NCBI RefSeq assembly: GCF_001976065.1
Contig: NZ_MNAH01000008.1
Span: 8 to 64,007, forward strand
Reading direction: 5' to 3'
Length of the DNA stretch: 64,000 nucleotides
DNA from: Pseudomonas putida
Lineage (GTDB): Bacteria > Pseudomonadota > Gammaproteobacteria > Pseudomonadales > Pseudomonadaceae
Under the pieces are notes generated by a model. The model made no database searches and had not been told where the DNA came from. It worked only from the letters and a program-made list of their open reading frames with translations. How positions within the stretch are numbered: position 1 is the first letter of the stretch; every line of letters starts with the position of its first letter. The position numbers and the translations under genes were made by a program. Of the stretch, positions 25,573 through 33,856 are shown piece by piece.

Positions 25573-25631
25573 AGCAGGCAAGTCCGTCCATTGAGCGACG
25601 GATGGTAGCCGTGGTTGTTACGCAAGAACAA

Positions 25632-25645
25632 GGCGGATATCCGCC
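25632..25645. promoter_or_regulatory. Palindromic upstream site 1 of dctA
   Basis: GGCGGATATCCGCC, a perfect 14-bp palindrome ~128 bp upstream of the sigma-54 promoter. This is where enhancer-binding proteins such as DctD act; the binder is inferred. Confidence 0.6.
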
Positions 25646-25672
25646 AGATTACCCGGCTTGATCCGATGAGTG

Positions 25673-25686
25673 GGCGGAAATCCGCC
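25673..25686. promoter_or_regulatory. Palindromic upstream site 2 of dctA
   Basis: GGCGGAAATCCGCC, the same palindrome with one changed central base, exactly 41 bp (four helical turns) from site 1 and ~87 bp upstream of the sigma-54 promoter. Confidence 0.6.
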
Positions 25687-25765
25687 ATTGCGCGAATGCG
25701 TTGCGATGAGTTGTAAAAACCTGCAGGCCTTGCTGGCAAAAGGCTTACAGGCTTTTCGCACAAGG

Positions 25766-25780
25766 TGGCACGGGCTTTGC
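25766..25780 (+). promoter_or_regulatory. Sigma-54 promoter of dctA
   Basis: TGGCACG, 4 bases, TTGC: a full consensus match with GG and GC 10 bases apart. dctA is RpoN- and DctD-controlled in several bacteria. Confidence 0.9.
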
Positions 25781-25911
25781 GATAAGACCAGCAGATGCCT
25801 GCCGTCGAGCAGCTCGAAAAAACAAATCCCTCCAGTGCAGGAGGGTTCGCAATTGAGGTGAGGTAGGCAACAGTTGGATGTTGTCGCCGCGCACTCTTGA
25901 GGAACTTTGCA

Positions 25912-27246
25912 ATGACGACTCGTCAGCCACTGTATAAATCCCTGTATTTCCAGGTGATCGTTGCAATTGTCATCGGTATCTTGCTCGGTCACTTCTATCC
26001 ACAGCTCGGTGTGGCAGTAAAACCACTGGGTGACGGGTTCATCAAGCTGATCAAGATGATCATCGCCCCGATCATTTTCTGTACTGTCGTCAGCGGTATC
26101 GCCGGCATGCAGGACATGAAGTCGGTCGGCAAGACCGGCGGTTACGCATTGCTGTACTTCGAGATCGTTTCGACGATCGCGCTGCTGGTCGGCCTGGTGG
26201 TGGTCAACATCGTCCAGCCGGGTGACGGCATGCACATCGACGTGACCACCCTGGATGCCTCCAAGGTGGCACAGTATGTCGCTGCTGGCGCGGACCAAAG
26301 CGTTATCGGCTTCCTGCTCAACGTGATCCCGTCCACCATCGTCGGCGCATTCGCCACGGGCGACATCCTGCAAGTGCTGATGTTCTCGGTGATCTTCGGT
26401 TTCGCCCTGCATCGCCTGGGCGCCTACGGCAGGCCGTTGCTGGACCTCATCGATCGTTTCGCTCACGTCATGTTCAACATCATCAACATGATCATGAAGC
26501 TCGCGCCGATCGGTGCCTTCGGTGCCATGGCCTTCACCATCGGTGCCTACGGTGTCGGCTCGCTGGTGCAACTGGGCCAGTTGATGGCCTGCTTCTACAT
26601 TACATGCCTGCTGTTCATCCTGATCGTGCTGGGTTCGATTGCCCGCCTGCATGGCTTCAGCGTGCTGAAGATGATCCGCTACATCCGTGAAGAGCTGCTG
26701 ATTGTGCTGGGTACTTCCTCTTCGGAGTCGGTGCTGCCGCGCATGCTGATCAAGATGGAGCGTCTGGGTGCGCAGAAGTCGGTGGTAGGCCTGGTGATTC
26801 CGACCGGCTACTCGTTCAACCTCGACGGTACTGCGATCTACCTGACCATGGCTGCGGTGTTCATTGCCCAGGCCACCGACACTCATATGGATATCACGCA
26901 CCAGATCACCTTGCTGGTGGTGTTGCTGCTGTCTTCCAAGGGTGCTGCAGGCGTGACCGGTTCGGGCTTCATCGTACTGGCCGCCACCCTGTCCGCCGTA
27001 GGCCACCTGCCGGTTGCCGGCCTGGCGTTGATCCTGGGTATCGACCGTTTCATGTCTGAAGCCCGTGCGCTGACCAACCTGGTTGGTAACGCCGTTGCCA
27101 CCATCGTCGTGGCCAAGTGGGTCAAGGAGCTGGACACTGACGTGCTGCAAGCCGAGTTGGCCTCGGGCGGCCGTGGCATTGCCGACGAGCCTAAAGACGA
27201 CGTTCTGGGCCATATCGAGGGCGCAACCCCGAGTAACGCCAAGTAA
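25912..27246 (+). CDS. dctA: C4-dicarboxylate:cation symporter DctA
   Basis: 444 residues from ATG 25912 with GAGGA upstream. It belongs to the dicarboxylate/amino acid:cation symporter family: the serine-rich hairpin LGTSSSESVLPRM, the binding segment GYSFNLDGTAIYLT and the C-terminal MSEARALTNLVGNAVAT are all present, with eight or so membrane segments. It imports succinate, fumarate and malate, preferred carbon sources of pseudomonads. The gene is alone between a sigma-54 promoter and a terminator. Confidence 0.96.
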   Translation: MTTRQPLYKSLYFQVIVAIVIGILLGHFYPQLGVAVKPLGDGFIKLIKMIIAPIIFCTVVSGIAGMQDMKSVGKTGGYALLYFEIVSTIALLVGLVVVNIVQPGDGMHIDVTTLDASKVAQYVAAGADQSVIGFLLNVIPSTIVGAFATGDILQVLMFSVIFGFALHRLGAYGRPLLDLIDRFAHVMFNIINMIMKLAPIGAFGAMAFTIGAYGVGSLVQLGQLMACFYITCLLFILIVLGSIARLHGFSVLKMIRYIREELLIVLGTSSSESVLPRMLIKMERLGAQKSVVGLVIPTGYSFNLDGTAIYLTMAAVFIAQATDTHMDITHQITLLVVLLLSSKGAAGVTGSGFIVLAATLSAVGHLPVAGLALILGIDRFMSEARALTNLVGNAVATIVVAKWVKELDTDVLQAELASGGRGIADEPKDDVLGHIEGATPSNAK

Positions 27247-27260
27247 GTCCTGATGTAATG

Positions 27261-27287
27261 AAAAACCCGCTTCGGCGGGTTTTTTCA
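27261..27287 (+). terminator. Terminator of dctA
   Basis: AAAAACCCGC, loop TTCG, GCGGGTTTTTT: stable tetraloop and T-run, 14 bases after the dctA stop. Confidence 0.95.
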
Positions 27288-27389
27288 TTCTGGCCAGTTG
27301 AGCGCAACGGTCAGCAAAACTGGCGCCCAAGGTGATTGCTGCAATCCGCCTGGCTGCCTAGTCTGGGGGATCGTCCATGGAGAATACTC

Positions 27390-28571
27390 ATGACTGGTCC
27401 ATTGGCCTCCCTCAAGATCCTGGATTTTTCGACGCTGTTGCCAGGGCCGTTCGCCTCATTGTTGCTGGCCGACATGGGCGCGGAGGTGCTGCGCATCGAA
27501 TCACCCACCCGCATTGACCTCCTGCGCGTGCTGCCACCCCACGACCGGGGCGTATCGGCCAGCCATGCCTACCTCCATCGCAACAAGCGCAGCCTGGCGC
27601 TGGATCTCAAGCAGCCGCAGGCCCTGGAAGTGATCAAGTCGTTGCTCGCAGACCATGACATCGTCCTGGAGCAATTCCGCCCCGGTGTCATGGAACGATT
27701 GGGGCTGGGTTATGAAGCCTTGAAAGCGATCAATCCCCGGCTGATCTATGTTTCGATCACCGGTTACGGCCAGACTGGCCCCTACAAGGACCGCGCCGGC
27801 CATGACATCAACTACCTGGCCCTGGCCGGGCTTTCCAGCTACAGCGGTCGCGCCGACAGTGGGCCGCTGCCGCTGGGCATGCAGGTAGCAGACATCGCCG
27901 GTGGCTCACTGCACGGGGTCATCGGCTTGCTGGCGGCCGTGATTGCACGCCAGCAAACCGGGCAGGGCCAGCATCTGGACGTGAGCATGACCGATTGCGC
28001 GTTCAGCCTGAACGCCATGGCGGGTGCCGGGTACCTGGCCTGCGGGGTCGAGCCGGGTAGGGAAGAGCAGATGCTCAATGGCGGCAGCTTCTACGACTAT
28101 TACCGCTCCCGGGATGGGCGCTGGTTGTCGGTGGGCAGCCTGGAACCGGGCTTCATGAAACAGTTGTGCATGGCGCTGGGGCTGGAGGAGTGGGCGAGCC
28201 TGGGCTTATCGGTGCAGCCTGCACCGCAGCACCAGCTCAAGGAAGCGTTGAAGAGCGAGTTCGAAAAGCATGACTTTGCCGACCTGTGTGCGCTGTTCGC
28301 CGAGCTTGATGCCTGTGTCGAGCCCGTCTTGAGCCTGGGGGAGGCGGTGCGGCATCCGCAGTTGCAGGCGCGGGAAATGGTGACTGAAGTGCCGCGGGGG
28401 GATGGTTCGAGCCAGGCGCAGATGGCGTGCCCCTTGAAGTTCTCGCAGGGGTTGCCTGAGCCTCGGCATATTGGCGCGGCGCTTGGCCAGCATACCGATC
28501 AGGTGTTGGGGGAGTTGGGGTTCAGTGCGCAGCGGATTGAGGCACTGCGGCGTGCCAAAGTGATTCTGTAG
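27390..28571 (+). CDS. CaiB/BaiF family CoA enzyme, alpha-methylacyl-CoA racemase-like
   Basis: 393 residues from ATG 27390 with GGAGA upstream. The family III CoA-transferase fold shows at LDFSTLLPGPFASLLLADMGAE and VSITGYGQTGPY. The pair AGHDINY (H138) and VADIAGGS (D168) fits the His/Asp catalytic pair of alpha-methylacyl-CoA racemases better than a pure CoA transferase. The likely role is epimerisation of 2-methyl-branched acyl-CoA, or CoA transfer, in the cytoplasm. It is a single gene, convergent with sprT. Confidence 0.8.
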   Translation: MTGPLASLKILDFSTLLPGPFASLLLADMGAEVLRIESPTRIDLLRVLPPHDRGVSASHAYLHRNKRSLALDLKQPQALEVIKSLLADHDIVLEQFRPGVMERLGLGYEALKAINPRLIYVSITGYGQTGPYKDRAGHDINYLALAGLSSYSGRADSGPLPLGMQVADIAGGSLHGVIGLLAAVIARQQTGQGQHLDVSMTDCAFSLNAMAGAGYLACGVEPGREEQMLNGGSFYDYYRSRDGRWLSVGSLEPGFMKQLCMALGLEEWASLGLSVQPAPQHQLKEALKSEFEKHDFADLCALFAELDACVEPVLSLGEAVRHPQLQAREMVTEVPRGDGSSQAQMACPLKFSQGLPEPRHIGAALGQHTDQVLGELGFSAQRIEALRRAKVIL

Positions 28572-28592
28572 GAGCGGGCTTGCCCGCGAATA
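28568..28592. repeat. Single REP element
   Basis: TAGGAGCGGGCTTGCCCGCG, one REP arm, placed in the 47-bp gap between two convergent genes and overlapping the end of the upstream stop codon. Confidence 0.7.
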
Positions 28593-28618
28593 GGCCGGCC
28601 CAGCCACCACAGTTCCCG

Positions 28619-29113
28619 CTACTCAATCCGCATTTCCCCACTGTACACCAGGGTATTGCGACACCGCCGACACAAATACCGCCGCCCCTGACGCACCAGG
28701 CCATGACGCTGTGCCGAAAACGGGAAATCGCTGTCGGCGCACGGGCACTTGTAGATGTAACGGGTCACGCTACGGCGTTTGACGTCGTAGGTGTGGCAGC
28801 GGTTGGGCGGCAGTTCGTAAACACCGCGCATGATCAGTTGCCACTCTTCGCCGTGAGGCTGAATGCGGTCGCCGAACAATTGATGGGCGATCAGGTGCGC
28901 GACTTCATGGGCGACGGTCTGCTTGAGAAAATCTTCGGTGTTTTCCCGGTACAACTGCGGGTTGAAACGCAGAAGGTTCTCGTGCAGATGCGCGACACCG
29001 GCTTTCTGCCCACGCAGCTTGAGGCTGACCACAGGGCGTTTGAAAGGTCGTTTAAAAAAGGATTCGGCTTGTTGAAAACAGTCTTCGACGCGGATGTTGA
29101 GTTGCTCGGGCAT
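28619..29113 (-). CDS. sprT: SprT family zinc metalloprotease-like protein
   Basis: 164 residues. The metalloprotease motif HEVAH (H69-E70-x2-H73) is intact and the C-terminus is a zinc ribbon with CPC and CRRC. Length and domain order fit SprT, a cytoplasmic protein related to Spartan DNA-protein-crosslink proteases; its bacterial substrate is uncertain. GGAG lies ~12 bases before the ATG, a slightly long spacing. It is convergent with the racemase-like gene. Confidence 0.9.
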   Translation of the reverse strand: MPEQLNIRVEDCFQQAESFFKRPFKRPVVSLKLRGQKAGVAHLHENLLRFNPQLYRENTEDFLKQTVAHEVAHLIAHQLFGDRIQPHGEEWQLIMRGVYELPPNRCHTYDVKRRSVTRYIYKCPCADSDFPFSAQRHGLVRQGRRYLCRRCRNTLVYSGEMRIE

Positions 29114-29212
29114 GCTTGATGGATCTCCAGATCAGTCGAGTATGCCGCAAGCCCGGGGCCTTGCGAATCGGCGAAGCGCCGAATGGTCTTCAGCGTTCTT
29201 TGTGCCTGGGCA

Positions 29213-29237
29213 TTAAAAGGCCGCCTTGCGGCGGCCC
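29213..29237 (-). terminator. Terminator of the Yip1-family gene
   Basis: Minus strand: GGCCGCC, loop GCAA, GGCGGCC, then TTTTAATG. It lies ~37 bases after the stop. Confidence 0.85.
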
Positions 29238-29272
29238 TGTGTCGGCAGATCTGATTTTTTTGTGGTGAGCTG

Positions 29273-29875
29273 TTAATTGGTATAGACCGGCCCCACGCCG
29301 AGTCCCCAGACAATCACGGTGAACGCCATGATGGCTACCAGCACCACCAGGCCTACGGCGAGCACCGAACTTGAAAACAGGAAGCCCTCGTCAGATGGAA
29401 TGTTCATGAAGGTTGGCAGCCCCACGTACAGCAGGTAAACCGTGTAGCAGATGGCTGCCGTGCCGACGACCATCCCCAGCCACAGGTGGGGGTACAGGGC
29501 CGCGAGGCCGCCGACGAACAGCGGCGTAGCGGTATAGGTTGCGAACGCGATGCAGCGTGCGAGGCTCGGATTGGCGTCATAGGTGCGGGCCATCCAGTGG
29601 ATGAACGCACCCATCACCGCTACACCGCCGAGCATCGCCAGGTACGACATGACTGTCATCCATAGTGCGCTTTCCACGGTCAGCATCACCGGGGGGCGAT
29701 TGCCGATGACCCAGCCCACCTGCGTGGTCCCGATAAAGGCCGAAACCGCCGGTATCGCCGCCAGGATCAGCGTATGGGTCAGGTACATGTGGCTGATACT
29801 TTCTTCCTGATCGCCACGAATCTCTTTCCATTCTTGGTCAGGGTGGGTGAAGAGCCCCACTACGTGATGGATCAT
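29273..29875 (-). CDS. Yip1-family inner membrane protein
   Basis: 200 residues from ATG 29875, which has AGAGGAG at good spacing. It has an N-terminal amphipathic part (VVGLFTHPDQEWKEI, the usual YIP1 opening) and five hydrophobic segments, including the last at ~172-195. The function of this bacterial family is unknown. It has its own terminator and no operon partner. Confidence 0.8.
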   Translation of the reverse strand: MIHHVVGLFTHPDQEWKEIRGDQEESISHMYLTHTLILAAIPAVSAFIGTTQVGWVIGNRPPVMLTVESALWMTVMSYLAMLGGVAVMGAFIHWMARTYDANPSLARCIAFATYTATPLFVGGLAALYPHLWLGMVVGTAAICYTVYLLYVGLPTFMNIPSDEGFLFSSSVLAVGLVVLVAIMAFTVIVWGLGVGPVYTN

Positions 29876-30155
29876 GCCAGTCACTCCTCTTGTTTTTACC
29901 GTCGCCCCCCAGTGGAGCGCCCTACGGGCCAACGTGGCCAAGTAAGTAATAGGTCTGTATGTGAATGCGACCTTATGTCGCAGTATAGGAAGGTCTTAAC
30001 CCTACAGGGGGTAAGGCTTAGAGCAAATTGCGCTGTAAAGCGCCGGGGTAATCGCTGTTGTATCTGTAGGGCGCGCGATCCGTCGGGGCACTACGCCCTT
30101 GAAAGGTTTTTGCGTAAAATGCCCGCCTTTCGTCACACCTCACGGATTTCGCGTC
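29876..30155. other. Intergenic region upstream of ttcA
   Basis: 280 bases between divergent genes. A short hairpin GCGAC/GTCGC lies at 29969-29983. I see no clear ANR box and no coding region. Confidence 0.5.
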
Positions 30156-30980
30156 ATGGGCACTCTTACGGTCAACCAGAACAAACTGCAAAAGCGCCTT
30201 CGCCGACAGGCCGGTGAGGCAGTTGCCGATTTCAACATGATTGAAGACGGTGACAAGGTCATGGTCTGCCTGTCCGGCGGCAAGGACAGCTACACCATGC
30301 TTGATGTGCTGATGCACTTGCAGAAGGTCGCGCCGATCAAGTTCGAGATCGTGGCCGTGAACATGGACCAGAAACAGCCGGGTTTCCCCGAGCATGTGCT
30401 GCCGGCTTACCTCAAGGAGCTGGGCATCGAGTACCACATCGTCGAGAAAGACACCTACTCGGTGGTCAAGGAGCTGGTTCCGGAAGGCAAGACCACCTGT
30501 TCGCTGTGCTCGCGCCTGCGTCGTGGCACGCTCTACACCTTCGCCGACGAAATCGGCGCGACCAAGATGGCCCTCGGTCACCATCGCGACGACATCGTCG
30601 AGACGTTCTTCCTGAACATGTTCTTCAACGGCTCGCTCAAGGCCATGCCGCCAAAATTGCGTGCCGATGACGGGCGCAACGTGGTGATCCGCCCGCTGGC
30701 CTACTGCAACGAGAAGGACATCCAGGCTTACTCGGACCTCAAGCAGTTCCCGATCATCCCGTGCAACCTCTGCGGCTCCCAGGAAAACCTGCAACGCCAG
30801 GTGGTCAAGGAAATGCTGCAAGACTGGGAGCGCAAGACCCCGGGCCGCACCGAAAGCATTTTCCGCAGCCTGCAGAACGTGATCCCGTCGCAACTGGCGG
30901 ATCGTAACCTGTTCGATTTCACCAGCCTCAAGATCGACGAAAGCGCCGCTTCGCGCTTCGTCAATGTGGTCAACCTCTAA
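30156..30980 (+). CDS. ttcA: tRNA 2-thiocytidine(32) synthetase TtcA
   Basis: 274 residues from ATG 30156; the upstream in-frame extension lacks family similarity. The PP-loop SGGKDS lies at 40-45, and the two CxxC pairs that hold the iron-sulphur cluster are CSLC and CNLC. TtcA adenylates and thiolates C32 of certain tRNAs in the cytoplasm. Single gene followed by a REP pair. Confidence 0.95.
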   Translation: MGTLTVNQNKLQKRLRRQAGEAVADFNMIEDGDKVMVCLSGGKDSYTMLDVLMHLQKVAPIKFEIVAVNMDQKQPGFPEHVLPAYLKELGIEYHIVEKDTYSVVKELVPEGKTTCSLCSRLRRGTLYTFADEIGATKMALGHHRDDIVETFFLNMFFNGSLKAMPPKLRADDGRNVVIRPLAYCNEKDIQAYSDLKQFPIIPCNLCGSQENLQRQVVKEMLQDWERKTPGRTESIFRSLQNVIPSQLADRNLFDFTSLKIDESAASRFVNVVNL

Positions 30981-30987
30981 ACAAAAT

Positions 30988-31078
30988 TGTGGAAGCGGGC
31001 TTGCTCGCGAAGGCGTTGTGTCAGTCGACAACAATGTTGAATGACGCACCGCCTTCGCGAGCAAGCCCGCTCCCACAG
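30988..31078. repeat. REP pair (REPIN)
   Basis: Arms TTGTGGAAGCGGGCTTGCTC region and GAGCAAGCCCGCTCCCACAG in opposite orientation, ~33 bases apart, nearly perfect complements. Lies between ttcA and the glycosylase-like gene. Confidence 0.9.
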
Positions 31079-31111
31079 GTTTTTGCTTCGTTTTAATTCT
31101 TGGGAGAGGGC

Positions 31112-31786
31112 ATGCGCGATTACAAGTGGCTGAACGAATACTGTCTGAACCGCTTCGGTTCGGCCGCTGAACTGGAAGCCCATCTGCCCCTGCCCAAGAC
31201 CCCGGCGCAATTGCGTAAGATCAGCGATGACCGCTACCTCTCGACCATGGCATTGCGCGTCTTCCGCGCCGGGCTCAAGCACAGCCTGGTGGACGCCAAG
31301 TGGCCGGCCTTCGAAGAAGTGTTCTTCAGGTTCGACCCGGAAAAAGTCGTGCTGATGAGCGCCGAGCACCTGGAACGGCTGATGCAGGACACGCGGATCA
31401 TCCGCCACCTGGGCAAGCTCAAGAGCGTGCCGCGCAATGCCCAGTTCGTGCTGGACGTGGCCCATGAGCAGGGCAGCTTCGGGGCGATGATCGCCGATTG
31501 GCCGGTGACCGATATCGTCGGGCTGTGGACCTTGTTGAAAAAACGCGGCCATCAGTTGGGCGGGTTGTCGGCGCCGCGCTTCTTGCGCATGGTTGGCAAG
31601 GACACCTTTGTGCCGAGCTACGACGTAGTGGCGGCGTTGAATGCGCAGAAGATCGTCGACAAGGTGCCAACCAGCTTGCGCGACCTGGCATTGGTGCAGG
31701 ATGTGTTCAACCAGTGGCATGAACAAAGTGGCGGGCGGCCGATGAGCCAGATTTCGATGATGCTGGCTTACACAGTGAATCATTAA
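31112..31786 (+). CDS. DNA-3-methyladenine glycosylase I (Tag) family protein, divergent
   Basis: 224 residues from ATG 31112, with GGGAGAGG upstream. The segment MALRVFRAGLKHSLVDAKWP with FRFDPEKV matches the core of Tag-type base-excision glycosylases. However, the N-terminal CxW and HDxEW zinc/substrate residues of E. coli Tag are not visible, nor is the C-terminal zinc ligand segment; the N-terminus instead reads MRDYKWLNEYCLNRFGS. Activity on methyladenine is therefore uncertain. It stands alone between repeats. Confidence 0.7.
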   Translation: MRDYKWLNEYCLNRFGSAAELEAHLPLPKTPAQLRKISDDRYLSTMALRVFRAGLKHSLVDAKWPAFEEVFFRFDPEKVVLMSAEHLERLMQDTRIIRHLGKLKSVPRNAQFVLDVAHEQGSFGAMIADWPVTDIVGLWTLLKKRGHQLGGLSAPRFLRMVGKDTFVPSYDVVAALNAQKIVDKVPTSLRDLALVQDVFNQWHEQSGGRPMSQISMMLAYTVNH

Positions 31787-31793
31787 GCCGCCC

Positions 31794-31839
31794 GCAGGCT
31801 GGCTCCCACATCACAAAGCTCCTGCGGGAGCCAGCCTGC
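31794..31839. repeat. 14-bp inverted repeat, REP-like
   Basis: GCAGGCTGGCTCCC and GGGAGCCAGCCTGC are exact complements with an 18-base centre; variant of the REP family. It lies between convergent genes and may also terminate transcription. Confidence 0.75.
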
Positions 31840-31855
31840 TGGCGATTGCAATCTC

Positions 31856-32281
31856 TCAGGCGACGGAGATTTCGCCCTCGCCAGCCAACTTGCGGTTCAA
31901 CTGATACCGCCACCGCACATACAACAGTGCCGAACAGAACACCGCCAGGCTCGCGGCCATCTCCAGCACGCCGAAGACCTGCCGGTTCGGGTCATAAGCG
32001 GCCAATGCGCCCTTGATGAAGTACAGGTTCACCACAAAGCACATCCATGAATGTCCCCGGGCATTGCCGACAATCATGCCCGGCGCCAGCAACAGCAGTG
32101 GCACCAGTTCAATCAGCAGGATCACCCACGGCCGCGCACCGTGCAGGTCGGCGACCATCAGGTAGTAAACGCAGAGCAATCCCACCAGGCCAAAAAAACA
32201 CAGCAGGCTGATAACGCGCATGGCCCGAACCCGTGGTTCGAGCCATTCGATGGCGGGCAGGACCTTCGGCTTCTTGGCCAC
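31856..32281 (-). CDS. DUF2069 inner membrane protein
   Basis: 141 residues from GTG 32281, with GGAGG six bases upstream and only 2 bp after the wrbA stop. It has four hydrophobic segments (FFGLVGLLCVYYLM; VILLIELVPLLLLAPG; the SWMCFVVNLYFIK region; the final one before a basic tail). This matches the DUF2069 family, of unknown function, which commonly follows wrbA in pseudomonads. Last gene of a three-gene minus-strand operon. Confidence 0.8.
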   Translation of the reverse strand: MAKKPKVLPAIEWLEPRVRAMRVISLLCFFGLVGLLCVYYLMVADLHGARPWVILLIELVPLLLLAPGMIVGNARGHSWMCFVVNLYFIKGALAAYDPNRQVFGVLEMAASLAVFCSALLYVRWRYQLNRKLAGEGEISVA

Positions 32282-32283
32282 CC

Positions 32284-32880
32284 TCAACCCTCCAGTTTCA
32301 GTGCAGTCTTGGCCAGGCGCATGCCCAGGGCCCGGCACAGCGCCACTTCATGGGCATCCAGGCCGCTTTTGCCATCGGCACCGGCGTGATGGCTGGCGCC
32401 GTATGGCGTACCGCCGCCCTGGGTTTCCAGTAGCGCCGACTCGCTGTAGGGAAGGCCCGTGATCAACATGCCGTGGTGCAACAACGGCAGCATCATCGAC
32501 AGCAGCGTGGTTTCCTGCCCGCCATGCAGGCTTGCAGTGGAGGTAAACACTCCGGCGGGTTTGCCCACAAGGGCGCCGGTCAGCCACAGGTTGCTGGTGC
32601 CGTCGAGAAAGTACTTGAGTGGCGCCGCCATGTTGCCGAAGCGGGTCGGGCTGCCCAGCGCCAGGCCGGCGCAGTTCTTCAGGTCATCGAGGCTTGCGTA
32701 GAGCGCGCCTTCCTCCGGGATATCCGGCGACACGGCTTCGCACTCGGTGGAAATCGCCGGTACCGTGCGCAGGCGGGCTTCAAGGCCGGCCTGTTCGACG
32801 CCACGGGCAATTTGCCGGGCCATTTCATTGGTCGAGCCGCTGCGGCTGTAATAGAGCACCAGAATGTACGGCGCACTCAC
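32284..32880 (-). CDS. wrbA: NAD(P)H:quinone oxidoreductase, WrbA type flavodoxin
   Basis: 198 residues. The FMN phosphate loop YYSRSGSTNEMA and the segment GSPTRFGNMAAPLKYFLDGT are WrbA hallmarks, as is TASLHGGQETTLLS. It reduces quinones by two electrons in the cytoplasm, protecting from redox cycling. Its start overlaps the arsC-like stop by 4 nt (ATGA). Confidence 0.93.
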   Translation of the reverse strand: MSAPYILVLYYSRSGSTNEMARQIARGVEQAGLEARLRTVPAISTECEAVSPDIPEEGALYASLDDLKNCAGLALGSPTRFGNMAAPLKYFLDGTSNLWLTGALVGKPAGVFTSTASLHGGQETTLLSMMLPLLHHGMLITGLPYSESALLETQGGGTPYGASHHAGADGKSGLDAHEVALCRALGMRLAKTALKLEG

Positions 32881-33230
32881 GGCAACAACTCCAGGACCTG
32901 CTCTGGCGGACGGCCGATGATGGCCTTGTCACCGACTTCGAGAATCGGTCGCTCCATCAGTTTCGGGTGGGCGGCGATGGCAGCGATCAACTGCGCCTCG
33001 CTCAGGCTGCTGTCGGCCAGGTTCAGGGCCTTGTATTCGTCTTCGCCGGTGCGCAGCAGTTGGCGGGCACTGATCCCGAGTTTGCCCAGCAGGCTCTGGA
33101 TTTGCGCGGCGTCCAGCGGCGTTTCCAGGTAGCGGACCACCGTCGGGGTCAGGCCGCGGGCTTCTATGAGTTCGAGCGCACCGCGGGATTTCGAGCAGCG
33201 CGGGTTGTGATAAAGCGTCAGATCGGTCAT
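32877..33230 (-). CDS. ArsC-family reductase (YfgD-like)
   Basis: 117 residues. The active-site segment NPRCSKSR carries C12, and the GRPPE segment matches the glutaredoxin-dependent ArsC fold. No other ars gene is near and the gene leads a wrbA operon, so a general thiol-redox or arsenate-reducing role is equally possible. The ribosome site before ATG 33230 is weak. Confidence 0.85.
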   Translation of the reverse strand: MTDLTLYHNPRCSKSRGALELIEARGLTPTVVRYLETPLDAAQIQSLLGKLGISARQLLRTGEDEYKALNLADSSLSEAQLIAAIAAHPKLMERPILEVGDKAIIGRPPEQVLELLP

Positions 33231-33344
33231 GAGCGGGTCGCATCTTGCGTAAGGTGGCGGCTATTCTAACTGGGCAGCGCGTAATCCTGAACCTTGGCAG
33301 GCGATGGGGCGCACGCGCATTCAATTCTGGACAAGGAACATGAC

Positions 33345-33812
33345 ATGACAAGGCGACTGGCAGCGGCATTGACGATTATCGGGGCGTTGATGCTGGGGGG
33401 CTGCGGTAACGACTACGGGATCGATCAGAACGGACAGAAGGTCGCCGCCGAGCGCCTGGACGGCAAGTGGCTGGTAATCAATTACTGGGCCGAATGGTGC
33501 GGGCCGTGCCGTACCGAGATTCCGGAGTTGAACACACTGGCCGAGCAACTCAAGGACAAGAAGATCGGCGTGTTCGGGGTCAACTTCGACAATGTGCAGG
33601 GCGAAGAGCTGAAAAGTGCCAGCGAGAAACTCGGCATCAAGTTCACCGTGCTGGTGCAGGACCCTTCCGAGTTGTTCGATCTGCCGCGCAGTGAGGCGTT
33701 GCCGGTGACCTACATCATCGATAACAAGGGCAAGGTGCGGGAACAATTGATGGGCGAGCAGACGGCGGCGGGGGTGGTGGCCAAGCTCGAAGCTTTGCAG
33801 GCGACTAACTGA
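33345..33812 (+). CDS. Thioredoxin-like lipoprotein (TlpA family)
   Basis: 155 residues from ATG 33345, with AAGGA upstream. A lipoprotein signal ends in LGGC, so the protein is anchored on the periplasmic face of a membrane. The thioredoxin fold has the redox motif AEWCGPCR and a cis-Pro in ALPVTYII. It probably reduces disulphides of periplasmic or secreted proteins. Divergent from the arsC-like gene. Confidence 0.9.
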   Translation: MTRRLAAALTIIGALMLGGCGNDYGIDQNGQKVAAERLDGKWLVINYWAEWCGPCRTEIPELNTLAEQLKDKKIGVFGVNFDNVQGEELKSASEKLGIKFTVLVQDPSELFDLPRSEALPVTYIIDNKGKVREQLMGEQTAAGVVAKLEALQATN

Positions 33813-33847
33813 TGATCGTTCCCGCGATCTGCGTGGGAACGATCATC
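33811..33847. repeat. 13-bp inverted repeat between convergent genes
   Basis: GATGATCGTTCCC and GGGAACGATCATC around GCGATCTGCGT. The TCGTTCCC...GGGAACGA unit is a common dispersed palindrome in fluorescent pseudomonads; here it overlaps the stop codon of the thioredoxin-like gene and may act as a terminator for both sides. Confidence 0.7.
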
Positions 33848-33856
33848 CAGGCGGGA

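Larger units (their letters stand above)
25573..25911. other. Divergent control region, AraC regulator / dctA
   Basis: 339 bases with no gene. It contains two GGCGGANATCCGCC palindromes, a sigma-54 promoter and the dctA ribosome site, listed separately. A GCCTTGCTGGCAAAAGGCTT stretch near 25728-25750 is imperfectly repetitive and unexplained. Confidence 0.7.

Noticed and set aside
25618..27330. A 570-codon open frame on the minus strand
   Set aside because: Antisense to dctA and its flanks; the product is His/Asp/Gln-rich, typical of shadow frames.
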